DNA from: an uncultured Flavobacteriaceae bacterium
GTDB lineage: Bacteria; Bacteroidota; Bacteroidia; Flavobacteriales; Flavobacteriaceae
DNA length: 64,000 bases
Direction of reading: 5' to 3'
NCBI GenBank assembly: GCA_943788695.1
Contig: CALSRG010000002.1
Span: 310,001 to 374,000 of the forward strand
In this document: piece after piece, positions 47,440 to 57,088 of the stretch
Layout: every line of letters begins with the position of its first letter
Numbering within the stretch: the first letter of the stretch is position 1
Notes under the pieces: model-generated
What the model saw: only the letters and a program-made list of their open reading frames with translations
The model's database searches: none
Told to the model about the DNA's origin: nothing
Made by a program: the position numbers and the translations under genes

Positions 47440-48325
47440 TGAACTAATTGTTGTTGTAGGGCCAACGGCTATTGGTAAAACAGCTCTAGCCATAAAGCTT
47501 GCTAAAGCATTTGACACTTCAATTATTTCTGCTGATTCGCGCCAATTTTATAAAGAAATGACAATTGGGACGGCAGTCCCTTCCAAAGATGAACTTCAAG
47601 CCGTAAAACACTATTGCGTCCAGCACATAAGTATTCAAGATAATTATAGCGTGAGGGACTTCGAATTGGAGAGCTTGTCAATTTTAAAACAACTTTTCCA
47701 AGTCAAAGAGAAAGTGATTTTGGTTGGTGGTTCTGGCTTATTCCTTAATGCCATTATCAAAGGTTTAGACGAAATGCCGGAGGTTAATTCAAATATCAGA
47801 AAAGCACTGAATGAACGTTTAGACCATGATGGACTGGAACCGTTAGCAGCTCTATTAAGAGAACTGGATGTACAAATTACATATCAAATAGATATGAGTA
47901 ATCCACGACGTGTTATTCGAGCTTTGGAGGTTTATCTGAGTACAGGAAGATCTCTATCTACTTTCAAAAATCAGTCTAAAACGCCAAGACCTTTTAAGGT
48001 TAAAATTATTGGACTTCAAGCTGATCGAAATCAAATTTATCAAAGAATAGAGGATCGCGTGGATATTATGATGGCTCAAGGGCTAATGAAAGAAGCCCAA
48101 GATTTATATACATTTAAACATCTTAATGCTTTACAAACGGTCGGCTACAGAGAACTTTTTGACTATTTTGATGGTAAAGAAACCCTCGAGGTTGCTTTAT
48201 CAAAAATAAAACAAAATACACGGCGCTTTGCCAAGCGTCAAATGACATGGTTTAACAATCAGATGGCTGTTGAATGGTTTGATTACCGAATACCAGCTAA
48301 AAAGATTCTTGAAAAGCTCAACTAA
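47432..48325 (+). CDS. miaA: tRNA dimethylallyltransferase
   Basis: Adds a dimethylallyl group to A37 of tRNAs reading UNN codons. From the ATG at 47432 (298 residues) the protein starts with ELIVVVGPTAIGKTALAIKLA (P-loop at residues 9-16), keeps the DSRQFYKEMTIGTA substrate block near 34-47 and the LVGGSGLFLNAIIKGL segment near 95-110. A longer frame to 47342 would read through the channel's zinc ribbon in another frame and is not credible. It overlaps the channel gene by 8 nt and converges with the response regulator (2 bp apart). Confidence 0.94.
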   Translation: MTNELIVVVGPTAIGKTALAIKLAKAFDTSIISADSRQFYKEMTIGTAVPSKDELQAVKHYCVQHISIQDNYSVRDFELESLSILKQLFQVKEKVILVGGSGLFLNAIIKGLDEMPEVNSNIRKALNERLDHDGLEPLAALLRELDVQITYQIDMSNPRRVIRALEVYLSTGRSLSTFKNQSKTPRPFKVKIIGLQADRNQIYQRIEDRVDIMMAQGLMKEAQDLYTFKHLNALQTVGYRELFDYFDGKETLEVALSKIKQNTRRFAKRQMTWFNNQMAVEWFDYRIPAKKILEKLN

Positions 48326-48327
48326 AT

Positions 48328-49032
48328 TTACTTCTTAACAACCAATCGAAAACCTTCTCCGTGAATGTTTAGAATTTCGACTTTGGGGTCAGCTTTCAAA
48401 TATTTACGAATCTTGGCTATATAAACATCCATACTTCTTGAAGTGAAATAATTATCATCACGCCATATTTTGGTTAATGCCAATTCTCTTGGCATCAAAT
48501 CGTTTTCATAAATGGCTAACAAGCGCAACAATTCATTTTCCTTTGGAGATAATTTTATGGGATCTTGATCTTCAATGGTAAGAAAACGTAGCTTTGAATT
48601 GAGTTTAAAGTCACCTATTGTAAATTCAAATTTTTTGCTGTCTGCTAATGAATCTGAACTTTTACGCTGCAAAATGGCTCTAATTTTCATCAAAAGAACA
48701 TCACTGTCAAATGGTTTGTTGAGATAATCATCTGCCCCAACCTTGTAACCTTTCAAAACATCTTCTTTCATGGTTTTCGCCGTTAAAAATATGATAGGGA
48801 TTTCTGTTGATTTTTCTCTAATTTCCTTGGCTAATGTAAAACCATCCTTATACGGCATCATGACATCAAGAATACACAAATCCACATCATCCTTTTTAAA
48901 TTTCTCAAAACCCTCGAGCCCATTTTTTGCCAAAATAACTTCGAATCCATTGAGCGTCAAAAAGTCTTTTAAAACTGTGCCGAAATTAAAATCATCCTCG
49001 ACTAGCAATATGCGTTTTTTTGTTTCTTCCAT
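48328..49032 (-). CDS. OmpR/PhoB-family response regulator (RprY-like)
   Basis: DNA-binding response regulator partnered with the adjacent histidine kinase. From the ATG at 49032 (234 residues) the receiver domain starts KKRILLVEDDFNFGTVLK, with phospho-acceptor D56 in LCILDVMMP and the conserved Lys in YLNKPFDSD. The C-terminal winged helix (about 135-230) ends with a TSRSMDVYIAKIRKYLKAD recognition helix. The longer frame to 49095 runs into the kinase gene and is not used. It follows the kinase by 4 bp, so the two are co-expressed. Resembles Bacteroides RprY; regulated genes are unknown. Confidence 0.92.
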   Translation of the reverse strand: MEETKKRILLVEDDFNFGTVLKDFLTLNGFEVILAKNGLEGFEKFKKDDVDLCILDVMMPYKDGFTLAKEIREKSTEIPIIFLTAKTMKEDVLKGYKVGADDYLNKPFDSDVLLMKIRAILQRKSSDSLADSKKFEFTIGDFKLNSKLRFLTIEDQDPIKLSPKENELLRLLAIYENDLMPRELALTKIWRDDNYFTSRSMDVYIAKIRKYLKADPKVEILNIHGEGFRLVVKK

Positions 49033-49036
49033 AATA

Positions 49037-50605
49037 TTATGTAATAATCGGTAATTTAATTGTAAAAGTGCTTCCTTTCCCTTTTTCGCTATCAACTTCT
49101 ATGCCACCCTGATGATCTACTACAATACTCTTCACATAAGCCAAGCCCAAGCCTTGGCCTTTTACATTATGCACATCACCGGTATGAACACGGAAGAATT
49201 TTTCGAAGATTTGTTTTTGATCTGCTTTGGTCATTCCAGTTCCTTTGTCGCTAATGCTCATCAAAATAAAATTACCTGCTAATTCAGTTTGTACGTGAAT
49301 CTCAGGTGCCTCTTCAGAATATTTAATTGCGTTGTCTAATATATTCACAATTACATTCGTCATGTGCATATCATTAGCTAATATAGAAGATTTTGGTGCT
49401 TTTAAGTCAGTCGTTATTTTACCATTACGTTCTAACAAAATGAGCTCTGTATGTGCTAGAGCATCATGAATCAAATCATGCAATTTGACCCGTCCTTTAG
49501 AAAGATTTAGATCGTTTTTTTCCAATTGAGAAATGCGTAATACATTCTCAACTTGGGCGTGCATGCGTTTATTTTCATCTTTTATCATTTTTAAATAACG
49601 TGATACCTGTTCCTTATCATCGACAACTTTAGGGTTCTTAATAGCATCTAAGGCTAGTCCAATAGTAGCTATAGGTGTTTTTAATTCATGGGTCATATTA
49701 TTAATGAAATCAGATTTTATCTGGGATATTTTACGTTGTTTGATGAGTTGATTAATGGCACTACTATAAGCCAATATAATGATCAGAGTAAAGACCACAG
49801 ATAAAACGGTTATGCCTAATATGGTTGAAAAGACAAACTTTACCCGATCTGGAAAACTGACATAAAGGCTGAATTCGCTCAAGCCATCATTGTCTAAAAA
49901 CAAAGGCGATCCAAAGACTGTATTTTGATTGAATTCAAAATTATCCGACTGGATGGATGTAGCGATATCATTATTATAAACCGCAAATTCAAAGGCAATA
50001 TCGATATCATCATTACTTAAAGCATTCAACAATAGTGATCTAATATCTTCCTCTTTAACACGTCGATGAATAGGGTTTATTTTTGCCAAATCTCTATAAC
50101 TCGTCTCAAACATGATCTGCTCGCTTCGAGAAACTTGTTCAATTTGTAGCAAAACACTTTCTGGACTGACATTTTGATTCTCAGGATCGTTAACATCGTC
50201 AAAGCGCTTCATTTCGCGCTCATTATGCAACTGTGTGACATAAATACTATCAAATGAGTAGTCCAGAAAAGAGGGAATTCTAAAATTTTCTTCCATTACT
50301 CCGTTGCGATACACTCGAGTTATTTTTGCATCGTTTTCATCTTGAAAAACATATAAATTTCTCAAGGTGGTGGTATCCATGACGATTCCTCTATTCTTCA
50401 ACAACTGAATGCTCATAAAAAAATTACGATACTCGCGATCCTCAATAGTCTTTGAGGTAAAGGTTAATGCTTTTTTGACCTTAAATGAAAACCGCTCTTG
50501 CTCACTTTCAAAGGAATCCGATATGAAATAGGCTTGAATAGCTATAATTCCAACAAGTGAGAAACTCATCAGAATTAATGTGAATATAAAAAGCCGTTTT
50601 TTCAT
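49037..50605 (-). CDS. Membrane sensor histidine kinase (RprX-like)
   Basis: Two-component sensor kinase of 522 residues. The first membrane helix is at about 4-28 and the second at about 260-288, flanking a periplasmic sensor of about 230 residues. The dimerisation helix holds the phospho-accepting His306 in NNMTHELKTPIA, and the ATPase part has the N-box NVIVNILDNAIKYS, DKGTGMTK and GQGLGLAYVK blocks. It lies in an operon with the response regulator downstream and, 71 bp upstream, coaE. The signal is not predictable from the sensor region, which has no domain I recognise. Confidence 0.9.
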   Translation of the reverse strand: MKKRLFIFTLILMSFSLVGIIAIQAYFISDSFESEQERFSFKVKKALTFTSKTIEDREYRNFFMSIQLLKNRGIVMDTTTLRNLYVFQDENDAKITRVYRNGVMEENFRIPSFLDYSFDSIYVTQLHNEREMKRFDDVNDPENQNVSPESVLLQIEQVSRSEQIMFETSYRDLAKINPIHRRVKEEDIRSLLLNALSNDDIDIAFEFAVYNNDIATSIQSDNFEFNQNTVFGSPLFLDNDGLSEFSLYVSFPDRVKFVFSTILGITVLSVVFTLIIILAYSSAINQLIKQRKISQIKSDFINNMTHELKTPIATIGLALDAIKNPKVVDDKEQVSRYLKMIKDENKRMHAQVENVLRISQLEKNDLNLSKGRVKLHDLIHDALAHTELILLERNGKITTDLKAPKSSILANDMHMTNVIVNILDNAIKYSEEAPEIHVQTELAGNFILMSISDKGTGMTKADQKQIFEKFFRVHTGDVHNVKGQGLGLAYVKSIVVDHQGGIEVDSEKGKGSTFTIKLPIIT

Positions 50606-50676
50606 GAAGTAAAATTATTCAATTCCTGTGCTCAAAGGTAACAATTAACCTATCCTTAACGGACTTAGGTATATTT

Positions 50677-51282
50677 TTAGATCTTGTACATTTTATTTAA
50701 AGTATGATGCACATTTAACACTTGCTCTTTTGTGTTTTTTAAATCAACATTTGTTATCACAAAATCTGCCAATGATTCCGTTTTAGACTGATCCCATTGG
50801 TTATTTAGAATGGCATAAAAACGAGATTCGGTCATGTTCTCACGACTTAAACAACGTTTCAAACGATCTTCAACAGATGCCGTAACAAGAATTACCGCAT
50901 CGCAATTTTGATCCAATCCATGTTCAAATAAAATAGCGGACTCTTTAATCACATAGCTGCTCGATTGTTGAGCTAACCATAATTTAAAAGCCGCAGCAAC
51001 TGCCTGATGGACTAATCCATTAAGCTTCGTAAGCAAAAATTTGTCAGAAAATACACGATCAGCGATATAAGAACGATTCAATAATCCTTCTTTGAACACA
51101 TCGGATCCAAAAGCATCCACAAGTGCGGCTGATAAGTTCGGATCGTTTTGCATCAAATCTTTACCAACCTCATCAGCGATAAATATGGGTACTCCCAAAG
51201 CATTAAACATTCGAGCAACAGTAGTCTTACCACTTCCAATACCACCTGTTAAACCAATGATTTTAGGATATTCCGTCATCAT
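50677..51282 (-). CDS. coaE: Dephospho-CoA kinase
   Basis: Final step of coenzyme A synthesis, phosphorylating the 3'-hydroxyl of dephospho-CoA. The 201-residue P-loop kinase starts with a double Met (51282 or 51279), then KIIGLTGGIGSGKTTVAR with Walker A at residues 12-19, the FIADEVGKDLM segment near 34-44, and the CoA-binding region with ESAILFEHGLD near 116-126. The ATG overlaps the YbbR stop by 4 nt (ATGA). The kinase gene follows 71 bp downstream in the same direction. Confidence 0.94.
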   Translation of the reverse strand: MMTEYPKIIGLTGGIGSGKTTVARMFNALGVPIFIADEVGKDLMQNDPNLSAALVDAFGSDVFKEGLLNRSYIADRVFSDKFLLTKLNGLVHQAVAAAFKLWLAQQSSSYVIKESAILFEHGLDQNCDAVILVTASVEDRLKRCLSRENMTESRFYAILNNQWDQSKTESLADFVITNVDLKNTKEQVLNVHHTLNKMYKI

Positions 51283-52235
51283 TCGATCAAAATAAATTCA
51301 ACGCGATTTACCCCAATTTTCACATTTCGAACATAACTAGGCCACTTTATAAGTTCAGGTTTCAAATAACCCATATCAACACTCGAACTGTCAAGAGTAC
51401 ATGTAATGATAAAGTCATCACTTTTGATTAATGGAAACCGATCTAGACTGGTATAAAAACGGACTTGGGTTGATTTGGGGAAGTGCCTGATTTGTGCATT
51501 AGTCAAAGTGGAATTAATAATGATTGGCACTTCGATAGTGCCTTCAGAGAATTTGTCAACTTTGGCGATAACTCTAGTCTCTGAAAATGTTAAGCGAAAT
51601 CTGGGATCATCTAATTTGGAAAGAGCAACTAATTGATCTAAATTGGCTTTTATCTGTTCCTTTTCGAAGGGTACTGTGATAACAGATTTTATAGCTTTTA
51701 AAGATCCAGACGGTCCTACGATTATTACCGAATCGGGTTGAAGTACGGGAGACTCGTAGCTATCATAACCTGGTGCAAATGATAACTTCGCATTTAAAAT
51801 GATTGGAACCTTTTTTTGATCATATTGATCAAATGGAATATCAAGAGGCTCACTCGCAGCCATATCCCAATCTACATCTTTATCCAATTGTGACCTTATT
51901 AGGTTGGCATGCTTATTTGGCATCCATACATAAGAGGTTTGAGTCACATCTAAGTCCTGAGCTGAAAGACTCATTTTAGGATGTATAACGGCATACCTTA
52001 GCCAATTAAATCCGTAAGTCGTGAGGGTTAAATCAATTTGCACCTCACTCTCATTAACAAGAACTTTATCTGTTGGAAGATCTGTAATGTTTAATGTGAT
52101 TCTTAAATTATTGGTATAATACTTGGACATTTTATTGAGTGAGGCTATTGAAAACACAAAGGCGAAACAGATCAAAAAAATCTTAAAGCGACCTTCTTTC
52201 GCTTGTTTAAACAATATTTTTAACCAGTGCTTCAT
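51279..52235 (-). CDS. YbbR-like (CdaR-type) domain protein
   Basis: A 318-residue protein with one membrane helix near its N-terminus (about 19-35, IFLICFAFVFSIASLNKM) and an extracytoplasmic part made of YbbR-like beta repeats (for instance VSVIIVGPS-like DSVIIVGPSGSLKAI near 167-180, and FSEGTIEVPIII). In Firmicutes such proteins (CdaR) modulate the diadenylate cyclase CdaA; no cyclase is in the window, so the role here is inferred only by similarity. Lies between a glycosyltransferase and coaE with 4-nt overlaps on both sides, a common Bacteroidota order. Confidence 0.8.
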   Translation of the reverse strand: MKHWLKILFKQAKEGRFKIFLICFAFVFSIASLNKMSKYYTNNLRITLNITDLPTDKVLVNESEVQIDLTLTTYGFNWLRYAVIHPKMSLSAQDLDVTQTSYVWMPNKHANLIRSQLDKDVDWDMAASEPLDIPFDQYDQKKVPIILNAKLSFAPGYDSYESPVLQPDSVIIVGPSGSLKAIKSVITVPFEKEQIKANLDQLVALSKLDDPRFRLTFSETRVIAKVDKFSEGTIEVPIIINSTLTNAQIRHFPKSTQVRFYTSLDRFPLIKSDDFIITCTLDSSSVDMGYLKPELIKWPSYVRNVKIGVNRVEFILIE

Positions 52236-53245
52236 GGTAGCAATTTAAAAAATCGATCAGGAAATAATTCCTCCGGTGCTTTACTTGACAAAGCTAATTT
52301 CACGGTACTAAACAAAAATCCAAATCCGTATCCATAAAATTGAATGTTAGCAGCAACCACAGCCATAGCACCAATGGAAAAACTTGAATTACGTATCAAC
52401 GCAACCACAAAAAGAAGGAATTGATAAACCCCTAATAAGGCTAAAAACCACCAGTAGCCGAATGCAATCATGACAAACGAAAACACCACTCCCAATAGGT
52501 AGCAGCTTGGAAACCAATACGTGAGTCGTTTCGATTCAGGATGCCGTAAATTTAATATTGGCCTTACTTTACCAAAGCGATTGACTTGTGTGTAAAATTT
52601 AGACCATGACACCCGCCTCTTGTGGTAGACAAAAGCCTTTGAAAAAAGAACTGTTTTAAAACCTAATTTTAACAAACGCATTACCAGATCTGGATCTTCA
52701 CCAGGGTGAATGCGGCCGAAACCACCACTAGCCTCAAATGCAATTCTCGACAATCCCATGTTAAAACTGCGCGGTTGAAAAGTTCTCTTCGACAATACAC
52801 CTCCCCTTATACCCCCTGTAGTTAGTATTGAAGTCATGGCAAAATTAATCGCTTTTTGCAATTTTGAAAAACTTGAATGAGCGGCATCTGGACCCCCAAA
52901 ACAGTCTGCATGGTTCTCTTTCAAACCAATTTCAACTTCTCGCAGGTACTGTTTTGGCAAAATAACATCGGAGTCTAATATGATAAAATAATCGCCTTTT
53001 GCCCGCATCATTCCGTAATTACGAGAATCTCCAGGACCTGTGTTTGATTTGATGAGATAAGTGATGTTGAGCTGTTTGTGAAAAGAATTTATAACAGCTT
53101 CCGAAGTTTCTGAAGAACCATCCTCCACAACTACTACCTCAAAGGTTGTTTCTCCTGACAAATTAAGCATACTAGTAAGTAATTCCGAAATCTCGTTAGG
53201 CCGGTTAAAAACCGGAATCACGAAGGAAAAAAATGGTGCTGCCAT
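52232..53245 (-). CDS. Glycosyltransferase family 2, membrane-associated
   Basis: A GT-A glycosyltransferase (337 residues). It opens with FSFVIPVFNRPNEISELL, has the VVEDGSSETS block near 40, the DxD-like LDSDVILP motif near 93-100, a GGFGRIHPGEDPDL acceptor-side motif near 174-187, and one or two C-terminal membrane helices (about 245-285). It heads the minus-strand operon coupled by ATGA-type overlaps to ybbR and coaE. Its product is probably a surface glycan; donor and acceptor are unknown. Upstream lie only 82 bp and the T9SS protein's terminator. Confidence 0.88.
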   Translation of the reverse strand: MAAPFFSFVIPVFNRPNEISELLTSMLNLSGETTFEVVVVEDGSSETSEAVINSFHKQLNITYLIKSNTGPGDSRNYGMMRAKGDYFIILDSDVILPKQYLREVEIGLKENHADCFGGPDAAHSSFSKLQKAINFAMTSILTTGGIRGGVLSKRTFQPRSFNMGLSRIAFEASGGFGRIHPGEDPDLVMRLLKLGFKTVLFSKAFVYHKRRVSWSKFYTQVNRFGKVRPILNLRHPESKRLTYWFPSCYLLGVVFSFVMIAFGYWWFLALLGVYQFLLFVVALIRNSSFSIGAMAVVAANIQFYGYGFGFLFSTVKLALSSKAPEELFPDRFFKLLP

Positions 53246-53270
53246 GGCGACTTTTTAATCGGTCTAATTT

Positions 53271-53306
53271 AAACAAAAAACAAAGGCCACCCGAAGGTGG
53301 CCTTTG
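53271..53306 (-). terminator. Rho-independent terminator of the T9SS protein gene
   Basis: An 11-bp perfect stem, CAAAGGCCACC (53281-53291) with GGTGGCCTTTG (53296-53306), with a CGAA tetraloop. On the minus strand it is followed by a T-rich tract (complement of 53271-53280), 22 bp after the T9SS protein's stop. Confidence 0.9.
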
Positions 53307-53327
53307 ATAAATAGAATTAATGGAATT

Positions 53328-56300
53328 TTATTGCTTGAGTATGCGCAAGGTTTCTGTCCCTTTAGCCGTTGTTACTTTAGCAAAGTAAACCCCTGTTTTT
53401 AAAGTGCTCATATCTACTTGCACATGATTCGCATTTGACGCCAATCGAGCAACTCTTTGTCCTAACATATTGAAGATAGTAACATCTTGAATATTGTCTT
53501 GAGATTGAATCGTCAATGAATGAATCACTGGGTTAGGGTATGATCTTAAAGCATTTGTCAATTCAATATTCTGAACAGACAAGGCTGAAGTTAATTCCAT
53601 ATAACCTACATGGAAATCATAATCCTGAGAATCGTCAGTAGTACCATCACTACCCAAGAATGCAAACTGAATTTCTCCTGTCATACCTGAAAGGTCATAA
53701 ACAAACTCAGTACCATTAGTTGCAGGTTGGTTGGATGCATTCCAAGCTTCCAGTACCGTCCATGTGGTTCCATAGTCAGCCGTCATGAGTAAAGAAACTT
53801 CATCATCACTTCCCATATTATCAGCCGCTTCAGTATTCCAGTTGGTCACAGCAACATGCACGATCAAACTTAAATCGCCAACAGAAACGTCATAAATAGG
53901 AGAAATCAACCAATCTCGTTTATTGTTACTATATAAGTTGATTGCATTGGAGGGAACACTTGAAGTTCCATCATTGTAGGTGGTGCCGCTTCTCCATGAC
54001 CCCGAACCTAAATCGCTTGGTCCATCAATAATTTCACCACTATCAGCCTCATTCCAACAATCAGTTGGTGGATTGTTATCAAACGTAGTTACATCAGGAT
54101 AGGTAGTTACAGTAGCGCAAAGTGTGGTAAAAACAACTGGACCTGTCCACGAACTAAAGTCTCCTGCACCGCAATCAGATCGAACATATACTTCGTAATC
54201 AGTTTGAGGATCTAAAGATGAAATATCCACTGTTGTTGCGCCAGTAACAGCAGTTCCTGAAGCAGTTGGTTCACCTGTTCCAGCAGCTTGAACAACATAT
54301 TCGTAGTCTGTTTCTGTGTTTCCTGCTGTCCAAGAAAGCGTTGCGCCGTTTGCAGAAATAGCAGAAACAGTAATGCCAGTAGGTGCTAAACATGTCGGAC
54401 CTTCGGCAACTACAAGATTATCAATATGAGGATTTGAAGTTCCGTAAACACTAGTTCCTCTAAATCCAATCTTAATGGTTTGACCAGCATACTGTGGTAA
54501 GTCAATTACAATTTCAGTCCAGGTATTTACTGTACCTGCAGTTTCATAAACAACCACAGTGTCAGTCCCATCAAATACTAAAACCTCTACGGTATCTGAG
54601 CCTCCACCATCATAGTAATCAAAAGTTAAGCGAGGCAAACTCAAGGAAGATGTGTCCAAATATGGAGACATCAAATCAGAAGTTGAACCAGATGAAAAGT
54701 CATAATCATTAAAGAACACTGCTTGCGCACCTTCAGTCACTGAACCAGGGCCAAAGTCTGATCCATCATCCAACGCCCACGGTGTTGACGTTGATGAGTT
54801 TGTCCAGCAATCTAGCGTTTCGAAACCATGAGCATAAGGAAACGTTGACACTGTTTCACATTCCGTTGTAAAAGAAGTCATTGTCCAATTGCTATTCCCA
54901 CTGTCGCATACTCTACGAACATAAAGGTCATAGCCTGTATTGGCATAACAGCCTAGAATGGTTAAAGGATTATCGGTAGTAATTGTTCCAGTTCCTGTTG
55001 GCGTTTCGCCTTCCAATACCAATTCGTACTCCCAAGTTGCGACCTCAGTGGTTGTTACCACTACGGATCCTAAGGCAGTCTCATTTGCAGGATTTGCATT
55101 TGCTCCAAAAACCTCGAAGCCATATTGAACTATCAGTCCAGTTGCCAACTCTGCAGCAGAAGCTGACACAGTAAAGTTGCCACTTTCAGGCAGATCAAAG
55201 GTTTTTGAGCCACCAAATGCATCGGCGTAATTATTAGCTGGATCTAGTGCTTTGATGAAGAATTTAGCCGTGTAAGCTGGATCTAGTGTGTACGATGCTA
55301 CTGAACCATGGAAAGTCAAATCTGCACCGTTTAGTGTTAAGTCTTCGACATAGGTCGATGCTTGCATATTCTTATTTCCAGCACCTGTATCTTGGTTAAC
55401 CCAATATCCGTCTGTAGGATTGTCACCGTAAGTATTGAAATTAGGTTGCAGTGTCAATGTATTGGCACTGGTGTCAGCAACAGATTTTAAATCGCTAACT
55501 CCCCAGCCGCCACCAGAAACAAAACCACCACCATTTTCAGCCAACTCAAACCAATTCATGTAGCCCAACCAAGTGTATGAAGTGTCAAACTCTACAACAT
55601 TACCAGTCTGTGCAGTAGCTCCAGACCAAGCAATAGTTGCCCCTACACTAGTGATGTCAGAAACGACAAAGTCAACGGGGTCTAAGCAACTTGGCGGATC
55701 AATTACAGTTATCTTATAATCTTCAACCTCACCTCTGGTGGCATTAAATGCACAAGCATTATCATCCGGATTAGAATCGCTATAATCAGTCATAATTCGC
55801 ATCCTGTAATCTCCATTTGCTGTTCCAGCTGGAACAGAAACAGAACCTGAGAAAGGACCTGATCCATAACTCGTAGTATTAAAAATTGTTTCTGTCGCAG
55901 TATCAAATGTGAGATCATTATTCCAATCTACCCATAGGGCAAAACCAGCAGTTCCTCCAACAATCGTTGAAGTGAAAGTAAATGATCCTTCAGCAAAAGA
56001 AGAAACAGATTCAGTTCCTGAAAATTGATCTGAATAACCGTCTGTAGCATAACCACTAGACGTACTATTAATGTTAGTTGTACCGCCTTCTGTCACAAAA
56101 CTATCAACATAAGTGGAAGAACTCGTTGATGACGGAACACAATAACCTGTAAAAAAAGTCTCAGGGCCTGTCCAAGTGCTGAATTCTCCCGCATCACAAG
56201 CCGATCGCACATATACTTCGTAATCAGTTTGAGGATCTAAAGATGAAATATCCACTGTTGTTGCGCCAGTAACAGCAGTTCCTGAAGCAGTTGGTTCACC

Positions 56301-56942
56301 TGTTCCAGCAGCTTGAACGACATATTCGTAATCCGTTTCAGTGTTTCCCGCTGTCCAAGAAAGTGTTGCACCAACAGTAGATAAGCCCGAAACAGTAATG
56401 CCAGTAGGTGCTAAACATGTCGGACCTTCGGCAACTACAAGATTATCAATATGAGGATTTGAAGTTCCGTAAACACTAGTTCCTCTAAATCCAATCTTAA
56501 TGGTTTGACCAGCATACTGTGGTAAGTCAATTACAATTTCAGTCCAGGTATTTACTGTACCTGCAGTTTCATAAACAACCACAGTGTCAGTCCCATCAAA
56601 TACTAAAACCTCTACGGTATCTGAGCCTCCACCATCATAGTAATCAAAAGTTAAGCGAGGCAAACTCAAGGAAGATGTGTCCAAATATGGAGACATCAAA
56701 TCAGAAGTTGAACCAGATGAAAAGTCATAATCATTAAAGAACACTGCTTGCGCACCTTCAGTCACTGAACCAGGGCCAAAGTCTGATCCATCATCCAACG
56801 CCCACGGTGTTGACGTTGATGAGTTTGTCCAGCAATCTAGCGTTTCGAAACCATGAGCATAAGGAAACGACGTAATCGGGTCACACTGCCCAAAAACAAA
56901 TCCGCTCAATAGTAAAGCGAATAGAAAAGTAATTTTTTTCAT
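53328..56942 (-). CDS. Large T9SS-exported adhesin-like protein with duplicated jelly-roll and FN3 modules
   Basis: A 1204-residue secreted, probably surface-attached protein. From the ATG at 56942 a signal peptide (KKITFLFALLLSGFVFGQ) precedes a MAM/jelly-roll-like module (about 25-185, FPYAHGFETLDCWTNS), a fibronectin type III module (APTGITVSGLS onward), a GEVED domain (about 290-420, with WVDWNNDLTFD and RGEVEDYKI), another beta module (about 430-680), a second copy of the jelly-roll and FN3 pair (about 700-940), a further beta module, and a T9SS type A C-terminal domain (about 1134-1204, SYPNPV and LKTGVYFAKV). The two jelly-roll copies are identical at DNA level over 481 bp. The frame open to 57026 adds an improbable N-terminus. 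Single gene with a strong terminator. Confidence 0.88.
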   Translation of the reverse strand: MKKITFLFALLLSGFVFGQCDPITSFPYAHGFETLDCWTNSSTSTPWALDDGSDFGPGSVTEGAQAVFFNDYDFSSGSTSDLMSPYLDTSSLSLPRLTFDYYDGGGSDTVEVLVFDGTDTVVVYETAGTVNTWTEIVIDLPQYAGQTIKIGFRGTSVYGTSNPHIDNLVVAEGPTCLAPTGITVSGLSTVGATLSWTAGNTETDYEYVVQAAGTGEPTASGTAVTGATTVDISSLDPQTDYEVYVRSACDAGEFSTWTGPETFFTGYCVPSSTSSSTYVDSFVTEGGTTNINSTSSGYATDGYSDQFSGTESVSSFAEGSFTFTSTIVGGTAGFALWVDWNNDLTFDTATETIFNTTSYGSGPFSGSVSVPAGTANGDYRMRIMTDYSDSNPDDNACAFNATRGEVEDYKITVIDPPSCLDPVDFVVSDITSVGATIAWSGATAQTGNVVEFDTSYTWLGYMNWFELAENGGGFVSGGGWGVSDLKSVADTSANTLTLQPNFNTYGDNPTDGYWVNQDTGAGNKNMQASTYVEDLTLNGADLTFHGSVASYTLDPAYTAKFFIKALDPANNYADAFGGSKTFDLPESGNFTVSASAAELATGLIVQYGFEVFGANANPANETALGSVVVTTTEVATWEYELVLEGETPTGTGTITTDNPLTILGCYANTGYDLYVRRVCDSGNSNWTMTSFTTECETVSTFPYAHGFETLDCWTNSSTSTPWALDDGSDFGPGSVTEGAQAVFFNDYDFSSGSTSDLMSPYLDTSSLSLPRLTFDYYDGGGSDTVEVLVFDGTDTVVVYETAGTVNTWTEIVIDLPQYAGQTIKIGFRGTSVYGTSNPHIDNLVVAEGPTCLAPTGITVSAISANGATLSWTAGNTETDYEYVVQAAGTGEPTASGTAVTGATTVDISSLDPQTDYEVYVRSDCGAGDFSSWTGPVVFTTLCATVTTYPDVTTFDNNPPTDCWNEADSGEIIDGPSDLGSGSWRSGTTYNDGTSSVPSNAINLYSNNKRDWLISPIYDVSVGDLSLIVHVAVTNWNTEAADNMGSDDEVSLLMTADYGTTWTVLEAWNASNQPATNGTEFVYDLSGMTGEIQFAFLGSDGTTDDSQDYDFHVGYMELTSALSVQNIELTNALRSYPNPVIHSLTIQSQDNIQDVTIFNMLGQRVARLASNANHVQVDMSTLKTGVYFAKVTTAKGTETLRILKQ
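54364..54844. repeat. Perfect direct repeat, copy A (481 bp)
   Basis: By eye this segment is identical to 56389-56869, offset exactly 2025 bp (675 codons), so the reading frame is preserved. Identity resumes, with scattered differences, leftward to about 54184 (FN3 module). Confidence 0.9.
56389..56869. repeat. Perfect direct repeat, copy B (481 bp)
   Basis: Second copy of the jelly-roll coding unit (see copy A at 54364-54844). The matching FN3 part lies at about 56209-56388 with silent and a few replacement differences. Confidence 0.9.
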
Positions 56943-57088
56943 AAAAAAAGTCGATTTTGAATAATTTAAGTTTGGAAAATAATAAATTTTATCAAACCAA
57001 AGTATTTCTTTTGAAAAAAATTTCAATTAATTTTAAATAAAAATCTAAAAAATTAAAGAACAAAGAAGGACGAAAAAGAAATGAGAAC

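Noticed and set aside
54494-56737. Two identical plus-strand frames (54494-54712 and 56519-56737) that look like a duplicated small gene.
   Set aside because: They are antisense shadows of the 481-bp repeat in the T9SS protein and have a low-complexity Gln/His/Leu composition.
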